In this document: positions 44,436-53,259 of the stretch, piece by piece | Numbering within the stretch: position 1 is the stretch's first letter | Layout: every line of letters starts with the position of its first letter | From: an uncultured Eubacteriales bacterium | GTDB lineage: Bacteria; Bacillota; Clostridia; Oscillospirales; Acutalibacteraceae | Reading direction: 5' to 3' | Length of the DNA: 64,000 bases | Assembly (NCBI GenBank): GCA_934725425.1 | Contig: CAKVAX010000004.1 | Location: 62,001 to 126,000 of the forward strand | Program-made: the position numbers and the translations under genes | The notes under the pieces: generated by a model | Seen by the model: only the letters and a program-made list of their open reading frames with translations | What the model was told of the DNA's origin: nothing | Databases searched by the model: none

Positions 44436-47018
44436 TTATTCCTTTGCATCGAACCAAGTCTTGCCCACGGCAATATGAACCTCTAGTGGAACATGTAATT
44501 TTACAGCATTTTCCATTTCTTCTTTTAGCAATTTTTTCACTTCTTCGGATTCTTCTTCAGGCGATTCTATAATTAGTTCATCGTGAACCTGCAAAATTAT
44601 TTTTGATTTGAAATTTTCATTGAGGAGCCTATTGTAAACATTTATCATCGCAATTTTTATTATATCCGCCGCACTACCTTGAATAGGCATGTTTCTTGCG
44701 ACTCTTTCTCCAAATGACCGGAGCAAAAAATTAGAAGAAGTAAGTTCAGGGAGGTAACGTCTTCGATGAAATATCGTTTCGACGTAGCCCTGTTTTTTTG
44801 CCAGCAAAATTATTTCATTCATATAATTATTGATTCCGCTGTAGTGTTCAAGATATTTATTTATATAATTTTGTGCGTCGAACCTGCTTATTTTTAAATC
44901 TTGGGCAAGAGAAAACGCACTCATGCCGTAAAGTATACCGAAATTTACTGTTTTTGAACGTGCCCTCATCTCGGGTGTTACCATCGAAACAGGAACGCCA
45001 AAAATTTGCGAAGCCGTGATAGAATGGATATCTTCGTCATTTTTAAAAGCATTTATCATATTCTCATCGCCCGAAATATGAGCCATAACACGGAGCTCTA
45101 TCTGAGAATAATCCGCGTCAATTAAAACACTTACCTCGGGAGATTTAAAATATTTTCTGAGCTTGCGCCCTCTTTCGGTTCTTACGGGAATATTTTGTAA
45201 ATTTGGTTCAGCAGAACTTATTCTGCCGGTTCGGGTTTCAGTTTGATTGAATGAAGTATGAATTCGCCCCCGCGGTGTTATAAGGTTCACCATGGAATCA
45301 ACATACGTGGATTTTAATTTAGCGAGCGCTCTGTATTCGAGTATCATGTTTATTATCGGGTGGTAGCCACGGAGTTTTTCGAGAATTTGAGCACCGGTGG
45401 AGTACCCACTTTTTAATTTTTTCCCTTTGGGGAGATTTAACTTCTCAAAAAGTATTGTTCCGAGCTGTTTCGGAGAATTTATGTTAAATTCCTCGCCGGC
45501 AAGCTTGTATATCTCTTTCTCGGCAGATTTGAGCTGTTGGCTCAGTTCTTCGCCGTAATCTTCGATTCCTTCTTTATCAAGCAAAAATCCGGTGAGTTCC
45601 ATATCTGCCAAAACTTTTGACAAGGGTTGTTCTATTTTGGTCAGAAGATGTTCCTGATTGTTTTCTTTTATTTTGGTTTTGTATAAATCTTTAAGTTTAG
45701 CTATGAAATAGCAAGTCTCTATACACTTCTTTTCCTCATCATTAAGTTCTTCCGGTAGGTCCGGCAAAAAAATGTCATGCCCTTGAGCCATTGTAAAAAT
45801 ATCTTCTTTTATTTCAGGATTCAAAAGATATGCCGCGAGCAAAACATCAAAAATTTCACCCATAAAATTAATTCTAAAGGGCATTATCGTTTTGTAAAAC
45901 TTCTTTAGATTGAATACATTTTTATTAATATTTTTATTTTCGCACAGCTTTTTCAAAAAAACTCTAAAATTATCATCAATATTCTTAAAGAAATAATAAT
46001 TATCAGCATCATCACAGATGCAACATCTTTCGATTAAATTCGATTTAGCTTCCGAAAAAATTGATATTTCTCCACAATTTTCGAGATTTTTTAAAATCCC
46101 ACTATAATCTTGTGAAAAATCCAAATTTATTTTTTGAGAATCAACTTTTTTTGAAATTCCCATTTTATCCATGATTTTGAAAAATTCCAACTCCGTAAAA
46201 ATCTTTTTCAGACGGTCAGCATCTACTTCGGACGGGATAAATTCGTCGTCATTTATTTCTATCGGAACATCTTTATTTATTTTTCCTAAATCGTAGCTCA
46301 GGTAAGCCTTTTCTTTATCTGTTATTAATTTGGATTTTAAATTTGGTTTTATATCAAGATTTTCGATATTATTATAAATATTTTCAATACTTTCGTATTT
46401 TTCTATAAGGCTTTTGGCGGTTTTTTCTCCCACGCCTTTCACCCCGGGAATGCAATCGGACGAGTCGCCCTGGAGCGCTTTTATGTCGATTAACTGCGCG
46501 GGAGTGACGCCATAATCCTCTTTTATTTTATTTTTGTCGTACAAAATTGATTCTGCTTTTCCAAATTTAGTTTTAGCAATCCTGACAAAAACATGGTCGG
46601 AAACCAGCTGCAGACAATCCCTATCCCCCGTGGCAAGTGTGCACTCGTAACCTTTATTTTCGCAGTATTTCGCAAAAGTCCCCAAAATATCGTCTGCTTC
46701 GTAGCCTTCGCATGTGACCAATTTATATCCCAGAGCTATTAAAATTTCTTTTAAAATCGGGAGTTGCGAAGCAAGTTCTTCGGGCATTCCTTTGCGGGAA
46801 GCCTTATATCCGTCATACATTTTGTGACGAAAAGTCGGTTTAGGCAAATCGAATGCCACCGCAATCGCTTGAGGCGAAACCTCTGATAAAAGCTTTTGCA
46901 GAGTAGATAAAAATCCATAAATTCCGTTGGTCATTTGCCCTTTTTTGTTTGAAAGCATTTTAATTCCGTAAAAAGCTCGGTTAAGGATGCTGTTTCCATC
47001 CAAGACCAAATATTTCAA
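44436..47018 (-). CDS. polA: DNA polymerase I
   Basis: 860 residues. The 5' nuclease domain spans 1-285 (DGNSILNRAFYGI, GYEADDILGT, GDSSDCIPGVKGVGEKTA). The middle proofreading domain (about 290-460) has lost the acidic DxE metal motif, so it is probably inactive as in Bacillus. The polymerase domain has DADYSQIELRVMAHISGDE, RSKTVNFGILYGM and VHDELIIE. It serves Okazaki fragment processing and repair. Confidence 0.97.
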   Translation of the reverse strand: MKYLVLDGNSILNRAFYGIKMLSNKKGQMTNGIYGFLSTLQKLLSEVSPQAIAVAFDLPKPTFRHKMYDGYKASRKGMPEELASQLPILKEILIALGYKLVTCEGYEADDILGTFAKYCENKGYECTLATGDRDCLQLVSDHVFVRIAKTKFGKAESILYDKNKIKEDYGVTPAQLIDIKALQGDSSDCIPGVKGVGEKTAKSLIEKYESIENIYNNIENLDIKPNLKSKLITDKEKAYLSYDLGKINKDVPIEINDDEFIPSEVDADRLKKIFTELEFFKIMDKMGISKKVDSQKINLDFSQDYSGILKNLENCGEISIFSEAKSNLIERCCICDDADNYYFFKNIDDNFRVFLKKLCENKNINKNVFNLKKFYKTIMPFRINFMGEIFDVLLAAYLLNPEIKEDIFTMAQGHDIFLPDLPEELNDEEKKCIETCYFIAKLKDLYKTKIKENNQEHLLTKIEQPLSKVLADMELTGFLLDKEGIEDYGEELSQQLKSAEKEIYKLAGEEFNINSPKQLGTILFEKLNLPKGKKLKSGYSTGAQILEKLRGYHPIINMILEYRALAKLKSTYVDSMVNLITPRGRIHTSFNQTETRTGRISSAEPNLQNIPVRTERGRKLRKYFKSPEVSVLIDADYSQIELRVMAHISGDENMINAFKNDEDIHSITASQIFGVPVSMVTPEMRARSKTVNFGILYGMSAFSLAQDLKISRFDAQNYINKYLEHYSGINNYMNEIILLAKKQGYVETIFHRRRYLPELTSSNFLLRSFGERVARNMPIQGSAADIIKIAMINVYNRLLNENFKSKIILQVHDELIIESPEEESEEVKKLLKEEMENAVKLHVPLEVHIAVGKTWFDAKE

Positions 47019-47032
47019 AAATCATCACCACA

Positions 47033-47746
47033 TTATTTCAAATTATGCCAAACATTTTTAATATCTTCGTCCTCATCAAGAATATCCAAAAGTGTGCTTA
47101 CCTTTGAAGAATCTTCTTCCGAAAGCGTGACATAAGTGCTTGGGACCATACCGATTTCAGATGAGACAAAATTATAATTTTTATTTTTTAAATAATTGTA
47201 TACGTCTTCGTAGTCATTTTTCTCGGTATAAATTACAAAACACCCATCATCCTCAATAAAATCGACGGCGCCGGATTCGATCACATCTTCTTCGAGTTTA
47301 GCAGCGTCAACATCCTCAGAATCTATAACAATAATTCCTTTTTCCGAGAACATAAAGGATACGCAACCATTTGAGCCCAAATTTCCGCCATATTTACTAA
47401 AATAATGTCTTAAATTTCCGGCAGTTCTGTTACGATTATCGGTAAGAGTTTCGACTATAATGGCGACTCCGAATGGACCGTACCCTTCATAAGTGATTTC
47501 CTCGTAATCGTTGCCGTCTCCACCAGCCGCTTTTTTGATTATTCTTTCGATGTTATCATTCGGGACGTTATTTGCTTTAGCTTTAGCGATGGCATCTCTG
47601 AGCTTTGAATTGGAAGTAGGATCAGCCCCGCCCTCTTTTGCAGCAACTGCCAATTCTCTTCCAACTTTAGTAAAAATTTTTGCTCTTTGTGCATCGGTTT
47701 TTTCTTTTTTCCTTTTGATATTATTCCATTTGCTATGTCCTGACAT
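47033..47746 (-). CDS. YebC/TACO1-family protein
   Basis: 237 residues, starting MSGHSKWNNIKRKKEK and containing YEGYGPFGVAIIVETLTDNR and GCVSFMFSEKGII. The family acts in translation (helping polyproline-type stalls) and was earlier called a transcriptional regulator. First gene of the operon with polA, rimI and tsaD. Confidence 0.95.
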   Translation of the reverse strand: MSGHSKWNNIKRKKEKTDAQRAKIFTKVGRELAVAAKEGGADPTSNSKLRDAIAKAKANNVPNDNIERIIKKAAGGDGNDYEEITYEGYGPFGVAIIVETLTDNRNRTAGNLRHYFSKYGGNLGSNGCVSFMFSEKGIIVIDSEDVDAAKLEEDVIESGAVDFIEDDGCFVIYTEKNDYEDVYNYLKNKNYNFVSSEIGMVPSTYVTLSEEDSSKVSTLLDILDEDEDIKNVWHNLK

Positions 47747-47780
47747 TATTATTCACCTCAAAAAATATTTTATTATTATA

Positions 47781-47809
47781 ATTATAATATTTTATAGATT
47801 AAGTATCAA
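47781..47809 (-). promoter_or_regulatory. Promoter of the yebC-polA-rimI-tsaD operon
   Basis: TTGATA and TATAAT spaced by 17 bases. Confidence 0.72.
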
Positions 47810-47833
47810 CCTAGCAGTTTAAGGCAAGAAAAC

Positions 47834-47861
47834 ACCCGAGCTTGAATCAACAAACCCGGGT
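47834..47861 (-). terminator. Probable terminator of the first array gene
   Basis: Arms ACCCGAG and CCCGGGT (one G-T pair) with a longer loop; the leftward strand continues with a short T-run. It lies after the 228-residue paralogue gene. Confidence 0.6.
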
Positions 47862-47909
47862 AATTTTACTTATTTTTAATTTAATTTTTTAAAGAAACTA
47901 TTGCTAAAA

Positions 47910-48596
47910 TTATTCAGCAACTTTTTCAGCTTCTTCAGCTTTTACTTCGTCTTTTTTAGTTTCATCTTTTGCTGGTTCAGCTGCTTCTTTTTTTTCGTCA
48001 GCTTTTGGTTCTTCTTCTTTTTTAGCTTCAGCTTTTGCTTCTTCTTTAGCTTCGTCTTTCTTATCTTCTTTTTTTTCTACTTTTTTGAATTCAAAGGTTA
48101 CTTCTACAGATTTGTCTTCTTTTGTTACTTTCTTAAGTACTAAAGCTCCTTCAACTTCGTTAGCGAGGTCTTTGATTCCGCTGATTTCTTTTGAAATGAC
48201 CAATACAGCTTTTTTAGCTTTTTCGTCTTTTGCTTTGCTGAGTTCTTCAACGAAAGCTTTTGCTAAATCTTCGCGAACTTTGCTAGCTTCAGCTACTGTA
48301 ACGTGTTCTACAGTTAAGCTATTTCTGAATGCTTTTACTGCTTCTACTAATCTGGCATCGAATTGTTTGAAAACGTTGAAATCTACTTTAAGGTCTCTGT
48401 TGTGAAGTACTAACCAAGCGATAGTTCCGCCGATAGCTGTTGTACCGAGGATTCCTCCGCCGATAACAAGTTTATTGTTGCTTACAAAGTTAGATACAGA
48501 ATTTTTGATTCCTTTTGGTGCTTCTGCTCCTACTGCTGAGCAAGAACCTGCTAACATAACTCCTGACATAATTCCTGATAATAATTTTTTGTTCAT
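47910..48596 (-). CDS. Array paralogue 1: signal peptide, Gly-rich hydrophobic segment, Lys/Glu-rich tail
   Basis: 228 residues. A signal peptide (1-24, MNKKLLSGIMSGVMLAG ... VGAEA) precedes a linker (KNSVSNFVSNNK) and a Gly-rich hydrophobic segment (about 45-63, GGGILGTTAIGGTIAWLVL). The array domain (about 75-170) follows, with VKAFRNSLTVEHVTVAEASK and EISGIKDLANEVEGALVL. The last 55 residues are almost only Lys, Glu, Ala and Asp. No known family. It has the array promoter and uses codons resembling those of the ribosomal genes (impression, not computed). Confidence 0.78.
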   Translation of the reverse strand: MNKKLLSGIMSGVMLAGSCSAVGAEAPKGIKNSVSNFVSNNKLVIGGGILGTTAIGGTIAWLVLHNRDLKVDFNVFKQFDARLVEAVKAFRNSLTVEHVTVAEASKVREDLAKAFVEELSKAKDEKAKKAVLVISKEISGIKDLANEVEGALVLKKVTKEDKSVEVTFEFKKVEKKEDKKDEAKEEAKAEAKKEEEPKADEKKEAAEPAKDETKKDEVKAEEAEKVAE

Positions 48597-48630
48597 TAAC
48601 TTTTCCTCCTAGTTTTTTGTTTACACCTGT

Positions 48631-48659
48631 ATTATAACACACTCTATGACATTTGTAAA
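48631..48659 (-). promoter_or_regulatory. Array promoter of paralogue 1
   Basis: TTTACA, 17 bases ending AGAGTGTGT, TATAAT. It matches the promoters of paralogues 2, 3 and 5 in spacing and in the TGT extension before the -10. Confidence 0.82.
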
Positions 48660-48856
48660 TACCTTTTTTAAATAAATTTTAATGGGAATTAATATTAATA
48701 TGGATAATTAAGCGATAATTCGCATAATTTCATGCTGTTTATGGCATTTATTTTGCTTGAATTTCATGCTTTTTAAAATATTTTTAGTTATCAATTTAGA
48801 ATTTTTTCGCAAATTTATAACTAAACAGACTAAACAAACTTCATCAAAAATTTAAA

Positions 48857-49939
48857 CTACTGGTTCATAATTTTAAAAAGATCATCTTGAATACTGCCTG
48901 TAACAATGGTTACATAAAAACCGATTCGGCGATTTTCGTTTGAGCTTTGAGAAGGTAATACATTTTCAATCCACTTGTCCATCTTTACTAATGTCTCATT
49001 TTCCGGGCCCTCTTTGCCTAGTTTTCGATTTTTTAATGTAGTGGAAGCACTAATAATAAATTCTTCTACATCATTTTTAATTTTATCCATTTCAGCGGAA
49101 ATTTTTTCATTATAATATTCAGGTCCTTTTTTTGAATCGTTTTCACTTTTCTTCAGACACTTTAAATTTACACGTGTATTTTTGAACTTTTCCAGTTCCG
49201 ACTCCACTAAATTTATTGATTCTTTCTTTTTTTCTTCGCTTTCGTCAGACATGTGTAAAATAATTGATTTTTCTAATGCGTCTCTAAAAGAATTGGTTGA
49301 TTCATTCCACTCTTTTTTGGCCGTCTGCACTTTTATTTTATAAGCTTCGAGCTCCTTATCCAGATCATTTTTGTCTCTTTCAAATTCAAATTTTACCCAT
49401 ATATATTCATCACTGATCGCACATTTGGTCAACACTAATGTGCCCTTAGTGTCATCAGGCAAGTCTTTAATTCCTTTGACTTCGTTTGATATGCGAATCG
49501 TACCTTTGAACATATTTCGAGTTTTTGGATCGTTGTAAGCGTTAAATAAGTCTTCATGAATTTTTTTGGCTTGACCGACTGTATATTTTAACTTATAAGA
49601 AGTTTTAAAGCCATTCAAAAATTCTATTACGTCTTTTTGATGATACTTTTCGTGCAAACTCGGATTGCTTCTCGGTAATTCCCTGCAAGGCATTAGTCCG
49701 TGAGACTCAGCCTCGACCTGAGACTTTTTACTGCGATGAGAACTGCGATAATAAACAGCTCCTCCGGCGATGATAAGTGTTGCCGCGCTACCAATAACTA
49801 TTTTTTTATGATTTTTAACTACGTTAATGACAGAATTTTTGACTTTTTGAAACTTGCTTACTTCCTGGGCTTTTGCCACCGGAGATAATCCCGCAAGAAT
49901 AGCCCCCGAAACGACTACCGATAATAATTTCTTCTTCAT
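48857..49939 (-). CDS. Array paralogue 2: secreted or membrane-inserted protein
   Basis: About 360 residues from the ATG behind GGAGG (a start seven codons earlier is weaker). A signal peptide (1-24, KKKLLSVVVSGAILAG ... AKAQ) is followed by KNSVINVVKNHKKIVIG and a hydrophobic segment. The array domain shows VIEFLNGFKTSYKLKYTVGQ and ISNEVKGIKDLPDDTKGTLV. A long charged, helical C-terminal half (about 185-360) is unlike the other paralogues. Function unknown. Confidence 0.76.
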   Translation of the reverse strand: MKKKLLSVVVSGAILAGLSPVAKAQEVSKFQKVKNSVINVVKNHKKIVIGSAATLIIAGGAVYYRSSHRSKKSQVEAESHGLMPCRELPRSNPSLHEKYHQKDVIEFLNGFKTSYKLKYTVGQAKKIHEDLFNAYNDPKTRNMFKGTIRISNEVKGIKDLPDDTKGTLVLTKCAISDEYIWVKFEFERDKNDLDKELEAYKIKVQTAKKEWNESTNSFRDALEKSIILHMSDESEEKKKESINLVESELEKFKNTRVNLKCLKKSENDSKKGPEYYNEKISAEMDKIKNDVEEFIISASTTLKNRKLGKEGPENETLVKMDKWIENVLPSQSSNENRRIGFYVTIVTGSIQDDLFKIMNQ

Positions 49940-49975
49940 TAATGATTCCTCCGATTTCATTAAATCTTAAAGTGT

Positions 49976-50004
49976 ATTATAACACATTCTATAAAATTTG
50001 TAAA
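49976..50004 (-). promoter_or_regulatory. Array promoter of paralogue 2
   Basis: TTTACA, 17 bases ending GAATGTGT, TATAAT. Confidence 0.82.
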
Positions 50005-50077
50005 TATTTTTTAAACTAAATAAAAGAACAAAGAAACTTTCCGAGATTAAAAATTAACCTACGAGCACGATGTTTTA

Positions 50078-51205
50078 TTATATATTATTCACATTTTTAA
50101 CAATTTCGTATATGCTTACAATCATTTCGCCCAGTATCGCATCTGTGACTTGGTCAAACTTTTCATCCGAATCGCTATTTAGACCTTTTTCTTTGATGCT
50201 GCTACGTATCTCATCAAAACTGTTTAGTATTTTATGAGTTTGTTCTTTAACAATTTTATTTATATCTTTTTCGATTTTTTCATTGATATCTTTGACCAGT
50301 TTTTTGGATATCACTGAGTTTTGAGCAGGGGTACTGTCTTTGCAGCCCGAATGCGTCGACATCACCAAAGCGACGAAGTTTTCCACTACTTCGTTTTTTA
50401 AATTTTCTATAGCGATGTCTATTTTATTTTTCATTTCACGTTTTTGCTCATCTACTTTATCGGGTTTTTCATCGAGATTAACTTTCATTCTGAAAATGAT
50501 TGCTTCTTTTAATAACTTTCTCAACTCGCCGCAGATTTCATACATTTTGGAATTAGGTCCCGCCACGATACTGATTATATTTTCCGGATCTTTTTTTCTT
50601 TTTATCATGTCTTTTTCAACATTTCCGGATTTACTTTTTTTATCGTATATTTCGAAATCTATCTTTATATTTTGGGTTTTATTTTCTTTTAATGTTCTGG
50701 TGATTATAAATTTTCCTTTACCGGCTCCAAAAGCACTTTTGGACCCTTTTTGAGAAGATATAAATTTTGACAATTCGTTTAGCAAATCATAAGGAATCCC
50801 TTTTGCATTTATGGGATGATTAATCGCAGCCTGAACATAAAGAGCGCACAATTCCGTCATACTGACGTAATCTATAACCAAACTATGTTTGAATGTTTTT
50901 AAATTTTTTATAAAATCTTTTTGAAATTTTTCTCTGGAGCATGCATCGTTGACACATCCAAAATCCATCATAATGTCATTAGTGGTGACCTTTGGGCGTG
51001 TGTTAATATAAACCACCCCGGTAATTCCCAGACCGACACCAACGCCAACGGAAGTTTCGATTATTTCATTTTTATTTTCTTTTACAAAATTAGATGCATA
51101 GGTTTTAAACTTCGAAAAAGCGCTCGGAGACTCTGCTCCAAGAGAAGGCTGAGTTCCTACCAAAACGCACACTGCCAGCGTCGTTGACAATATTTTTTTG
51201 CTCAT
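50078..51205 (-). CDS. Array paralogue 3: secreted or membrane-inserted protein
   Basis: 375 residues. A signal peptide (1-24, SKKILSTTLAVCVLVG ... LGAES) is followed by YASNFVKENKNEII and a Gly/Val hydrophobic segment (about 53-67). The array domain is recognisable as KNLKTFKHSLVIDYVSMTE and GKFIITRTLKENKTQNIKI. A helical, charged C-terminal region follows with several Cys. Function unknown. Confidence 0.76.
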   Translation of the reverse strand: MSKKILSTTLAVCVLVGTQPSLGAESPSAFSKFKTYASNFVKENKNEIIETSVGVGVGLGITGVVYINTRPKVTTNDIMMDFGCVNDACSREKFQKDFIKNLKTFKHSLVIDYVSMTELCALYVQAAINHPINAKGIPYDLLNELSKFISSQKGSKSAFGAGKGKFIITRTLKENKTQNIKIDFEIYDKKSKSGNVEKDMIKRKKDPENIISIVAGPNSKMYEICGELRKLLKEAIIFRMKVNLDEKPDKVDEQKREMKNKIDIAIENLKNEVVENFVALVMSTHSGCKDSTPAQNSVISKKLVKDINEKIEKDINKIVKEQTHKILNSFDEIRSSIKEKGLNSDSDEKFDQVTDAILGEMIVSIYEIVKNVNNI

Positions 51206-51236
51206 TTATTTTCTCCTATATAATATTTATAAGCAT

Positions 51237-51265
51237 ATTATAACACATTTAAATAAAATTGTAAA
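51237..51265 (-). promoter_or_regulatory. Array promoter of paralogue 3
   Basis: TTTACA, 17 bases ending AAATGTGT, TATAAT. Confidence 0.82.
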
Positions 51266-51297
51266 TCCGCACTTAAAATAATATTAATAATCAAATC

Positions 51298-51325
51298 GCC
51301 CCGGCTTAGATTTTAAAGCCGGAGC
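51298..51325 (-). terminator. Terminator after paralogue 4
   Basis: A 10-bp stem (GCTCCGGCTT with its partner, one G-T pair) around an eight-base loop, then a T-rich tract. Confidence 0.8.
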
Positions 51326-51365
51326 AAGTGATACAAATTTGTTTACAGACTGCTATGAATTAAAT

Positions 51366-52325
51366 TTAATATCCAAAATATGCACAAACATAACTTATAT
51401 TTCCTGATGTATCTCTAGATATCGAAACTTGCAATTTTTTGTTCTTGTTTGAAACATCATCGTTATATCGGTATATGATACTTCTATCAAAATCTACTGC
51501 TTCCGCAACACTTTCTGCAATTTTTTCTACATTATCTTTTGAACATTTATCAATTACTATAGAAGAAAGATTTAAAGAACTTGTTTTGAAAAATTCACAT
51601 ATATTATTTAAACCTTTTATTTTTTCGCCCTCTACATCTCCTCTAAATACTCTAGCTTCGATTTCTTCGGGTTCAAACTCAGGTTTAGAAGATATACTTG
51701 ATTCGAAATTTGCTGAATTGTAATCATTTAAACTTACAGAACTTGGTTCTGCTTCAAAACTCTTAGCTACAGAATTATTTCCTTTGGAATTTGAGTTATC
51801 CTCTTTATCTCTTTCAACGACATATCTAAGTTCAAATTTATTGTTAGAATATTTTATTTGGCTTATTGTGATACTATCTTTGCCCTTTCTATCATCAATC
51901 TCGTTCATATCCTTAATGACTAACTTGTAATCAATGTGTTTAGTCCTATCTTTTTCAGAGATGTAATTAAAAACAAAGTTAGAAAGTTCTACAGCATCCG
52001 GGTTTTTTTCTATGGAAGTAATCTTTACAGTCTTGCCTTCGTTTAGACATTTGGATACATTATTTAAAAAATCTTCCCGGATTTTGGAGTCTTCAAAGTT
52101 TTTAGGGCATTCCATACCTTCAACTCGGGGAACATTATGAGTATGGATTAAATATGCAACTCCTCCTGCTAACCCGGCCAGACTTGCTCCTCCTAATATA
52201 AAGGACTTGTTACTTTTCCAAAATCCCGAAAATCCTCCTTGATTGGGTTTTACCGCTCCCAAAGATGTCCCTTGGCTAAAAAGCATTACTCCTGCCATGA
52301 GGCTCGCTAATAATTTTTTGCTCAT
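51366..52325 (-). CDS. Array paralogue 4: secreted or membrane-inserted protein
   Basis: About 319 residues from the ATG behind GGGAGG. A signal peptide (1-24, SKKLLASLMAGVMLFSQG ... LGAV) is followed by KSNKSFILGGASLAGLAG, again Lys-rich then Gly-rich hydrophobic. The array domain is more diverged (SITISQIKYSNNKFELRYVV). A second copy may be at the C-terminus (LNLSSIVIDKCSKDNVEKI ... KLQVSISRD). Its start lies 42 bases after the stop of paralogue 5. A TATAAT at 52371-52376 has no good -35, so it may also be read from paralogue 5. Confidence 0.72.
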   Translation of the reverse strand: MSKKLLASLMAGVMLFSQGTSLGAVKPNQGGFSGFWKSNKSFILGGASLAGLAGGVAYLIHTHNVPRVEGMECPKNFEDSKIREDFLNNVSKCLNEGKTVKITSIEKNPDAVELSNFVFNYISEKDRTKHIDYKLVIKDMNEIDDRKGKDSITISQIKYSNNKFELRYVVERDKEDNSNSKGNNSVAKSFEAEPSSVSLNDYNSANFESSISSKPEFEPEEIEARVFRGDVEGEKIKGLNNICEFFKTSSLNLSSIVIDKCSKDNVEKIAESVAEAVDFDRSIIYRYNDDVSNKNKKLQVSISRDTSGNISYVCAYFGY

Positions 52326-52366
52326 AATTTTTCCTCCCAATAAAATACTATTTTTTACTTATCATT

Positions 52367-53170
52367 TTACATTATAGTACATATTCCTTGTTTTTCACTA
52401 CTTTTCACTTCGGCGTCTTGCTCTTGGTCTTCAATTTCGTCTTCTTCTTTATCAAGTTCTTCAGCAGTAACAAATTCTACATCTTCGCTATCTGAATATG
52501 AACTTATATCATCAAATTCTTCGTTTTTCGAATTTATATTTTCAACTTCTTTGCTTATTTGTTCAATAGAATCTCCCACTACAGGTTCCGACGGAACTTC
52601 ACCGTTTTTAGATTCTTCATTTTCGTTGGGTTGTTGCTTTTCCGACTTAGCTTCCTCTTTATCATTAACTAAACCGGAAACTTGAAATTCAATATTTACT
52701 TCTTTAGGTCTGCCATCTTCCTTAGGATTACTTGTCACCACAAGAGTTCCTTCTGCGTTATTCGGAACGTCTGGAATATCGCCCGCCACTTTCACGCCGG
52801 TCAATTCAATTTCAGATTTAAGTTTTTTAGCTTCAGCTGCGGGCAAAGACTCGATTTTCACAACTTCATTCCTATTTAAACTTTGAACGGTGTAATTCTT
52901 AATAGACGTTACATTATTAGATTTTTTATCACTTTTATTCCATTTAATATTCACAATTTTCTTGGCAGCTTTTACAGCAAAAAATGTCATTACGGGTGTT
53001 AGAAGCGCCCCCGCTACCGTACCGATTACTGCTTTTTTGTGATTCTTAATAAAATTGCTTGCAGAGGTGTTTGCCAAGCTCAATTTATTAATTTCTTGTG
53101 CTTCCAAAGAAAAACTTGACGAAGCTAAAACCATTCCTGACATAGCCAGTGACAACAATTTTTTATTCAT
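52367..53170 (-). CDS. Array paralogue 5: secreted or membrane-inserted protein with acidic tail
   Basis: About 267 residues from the ATG behind AGGAGG; the frame is open further upstream but lacks a good site. A signal peptide (1-24, NKKLLSLAMSGMVLASSS ... LEAQ) precedes ASNFIKNHKKAVIG and a hydrophobic segment. The array domain has GVKVAGDIPDVPNNAEGTLVV and KEVNIEFQVSG. The last about 95 residues are acidic and Ser/Glu-rich. Function unknown. Confidence 0.75.
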   Translation of the reverse strand: MNKKLLSLAMSGMVLASSSFSLEAQEINKLSLANTSASNFIKNHKKAVIGTVAGALLTPVMTFFAVKAAKKIVNIKWNKSDKKSNNVTSIKNYTVQSLNRNEVVKIESLPAAEAKKLKSEIELTGVKVAGDIPDVPNNAEGTLVVTSNPKEDGRPKEVNIEFQVSGLVNDKEEAKSEKQQPNENEESKNGEVPSEPVVGDSIEQISKEVENINSKNEEFDDISSYSDSEDVEFVTAEELDKEEDEIEDQEQDAEVKSSEKQGICTIM

Positions 53171-53203
53171 TATATCCTCCTGCATCTGATGTTTTATAAG
53201 CGT

Positions 53204-53232
53204 ATTATAACATATTCTGTTGTAATTGTAAA
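53204..53232 (-). promoter_or_regulatory. Array promoter of paralogue 5
   Basis: TTTACA, 17 bases ending GAATATGT, TATAAT. Confidence 0.8.
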
Positions 53233-53259
53233 GTATTTTTAACATTTTATTAACGATTT

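Noticed and set aside
44436..47018. Damaged proofreading domain in DNA polymerase I as a sign of gene decay
   Set aside because: Loss of the 3'-5' exonuclease motif is common in Firmicute DNA polymerase I and not specific to this organism.
47901..48143. A Phe/Ser-rich open frame on the + strand
   Set aside because: It is the complement of the Lys/Glu-rich tail of paralogue 1, which creates strings of TTC and TTT codons.
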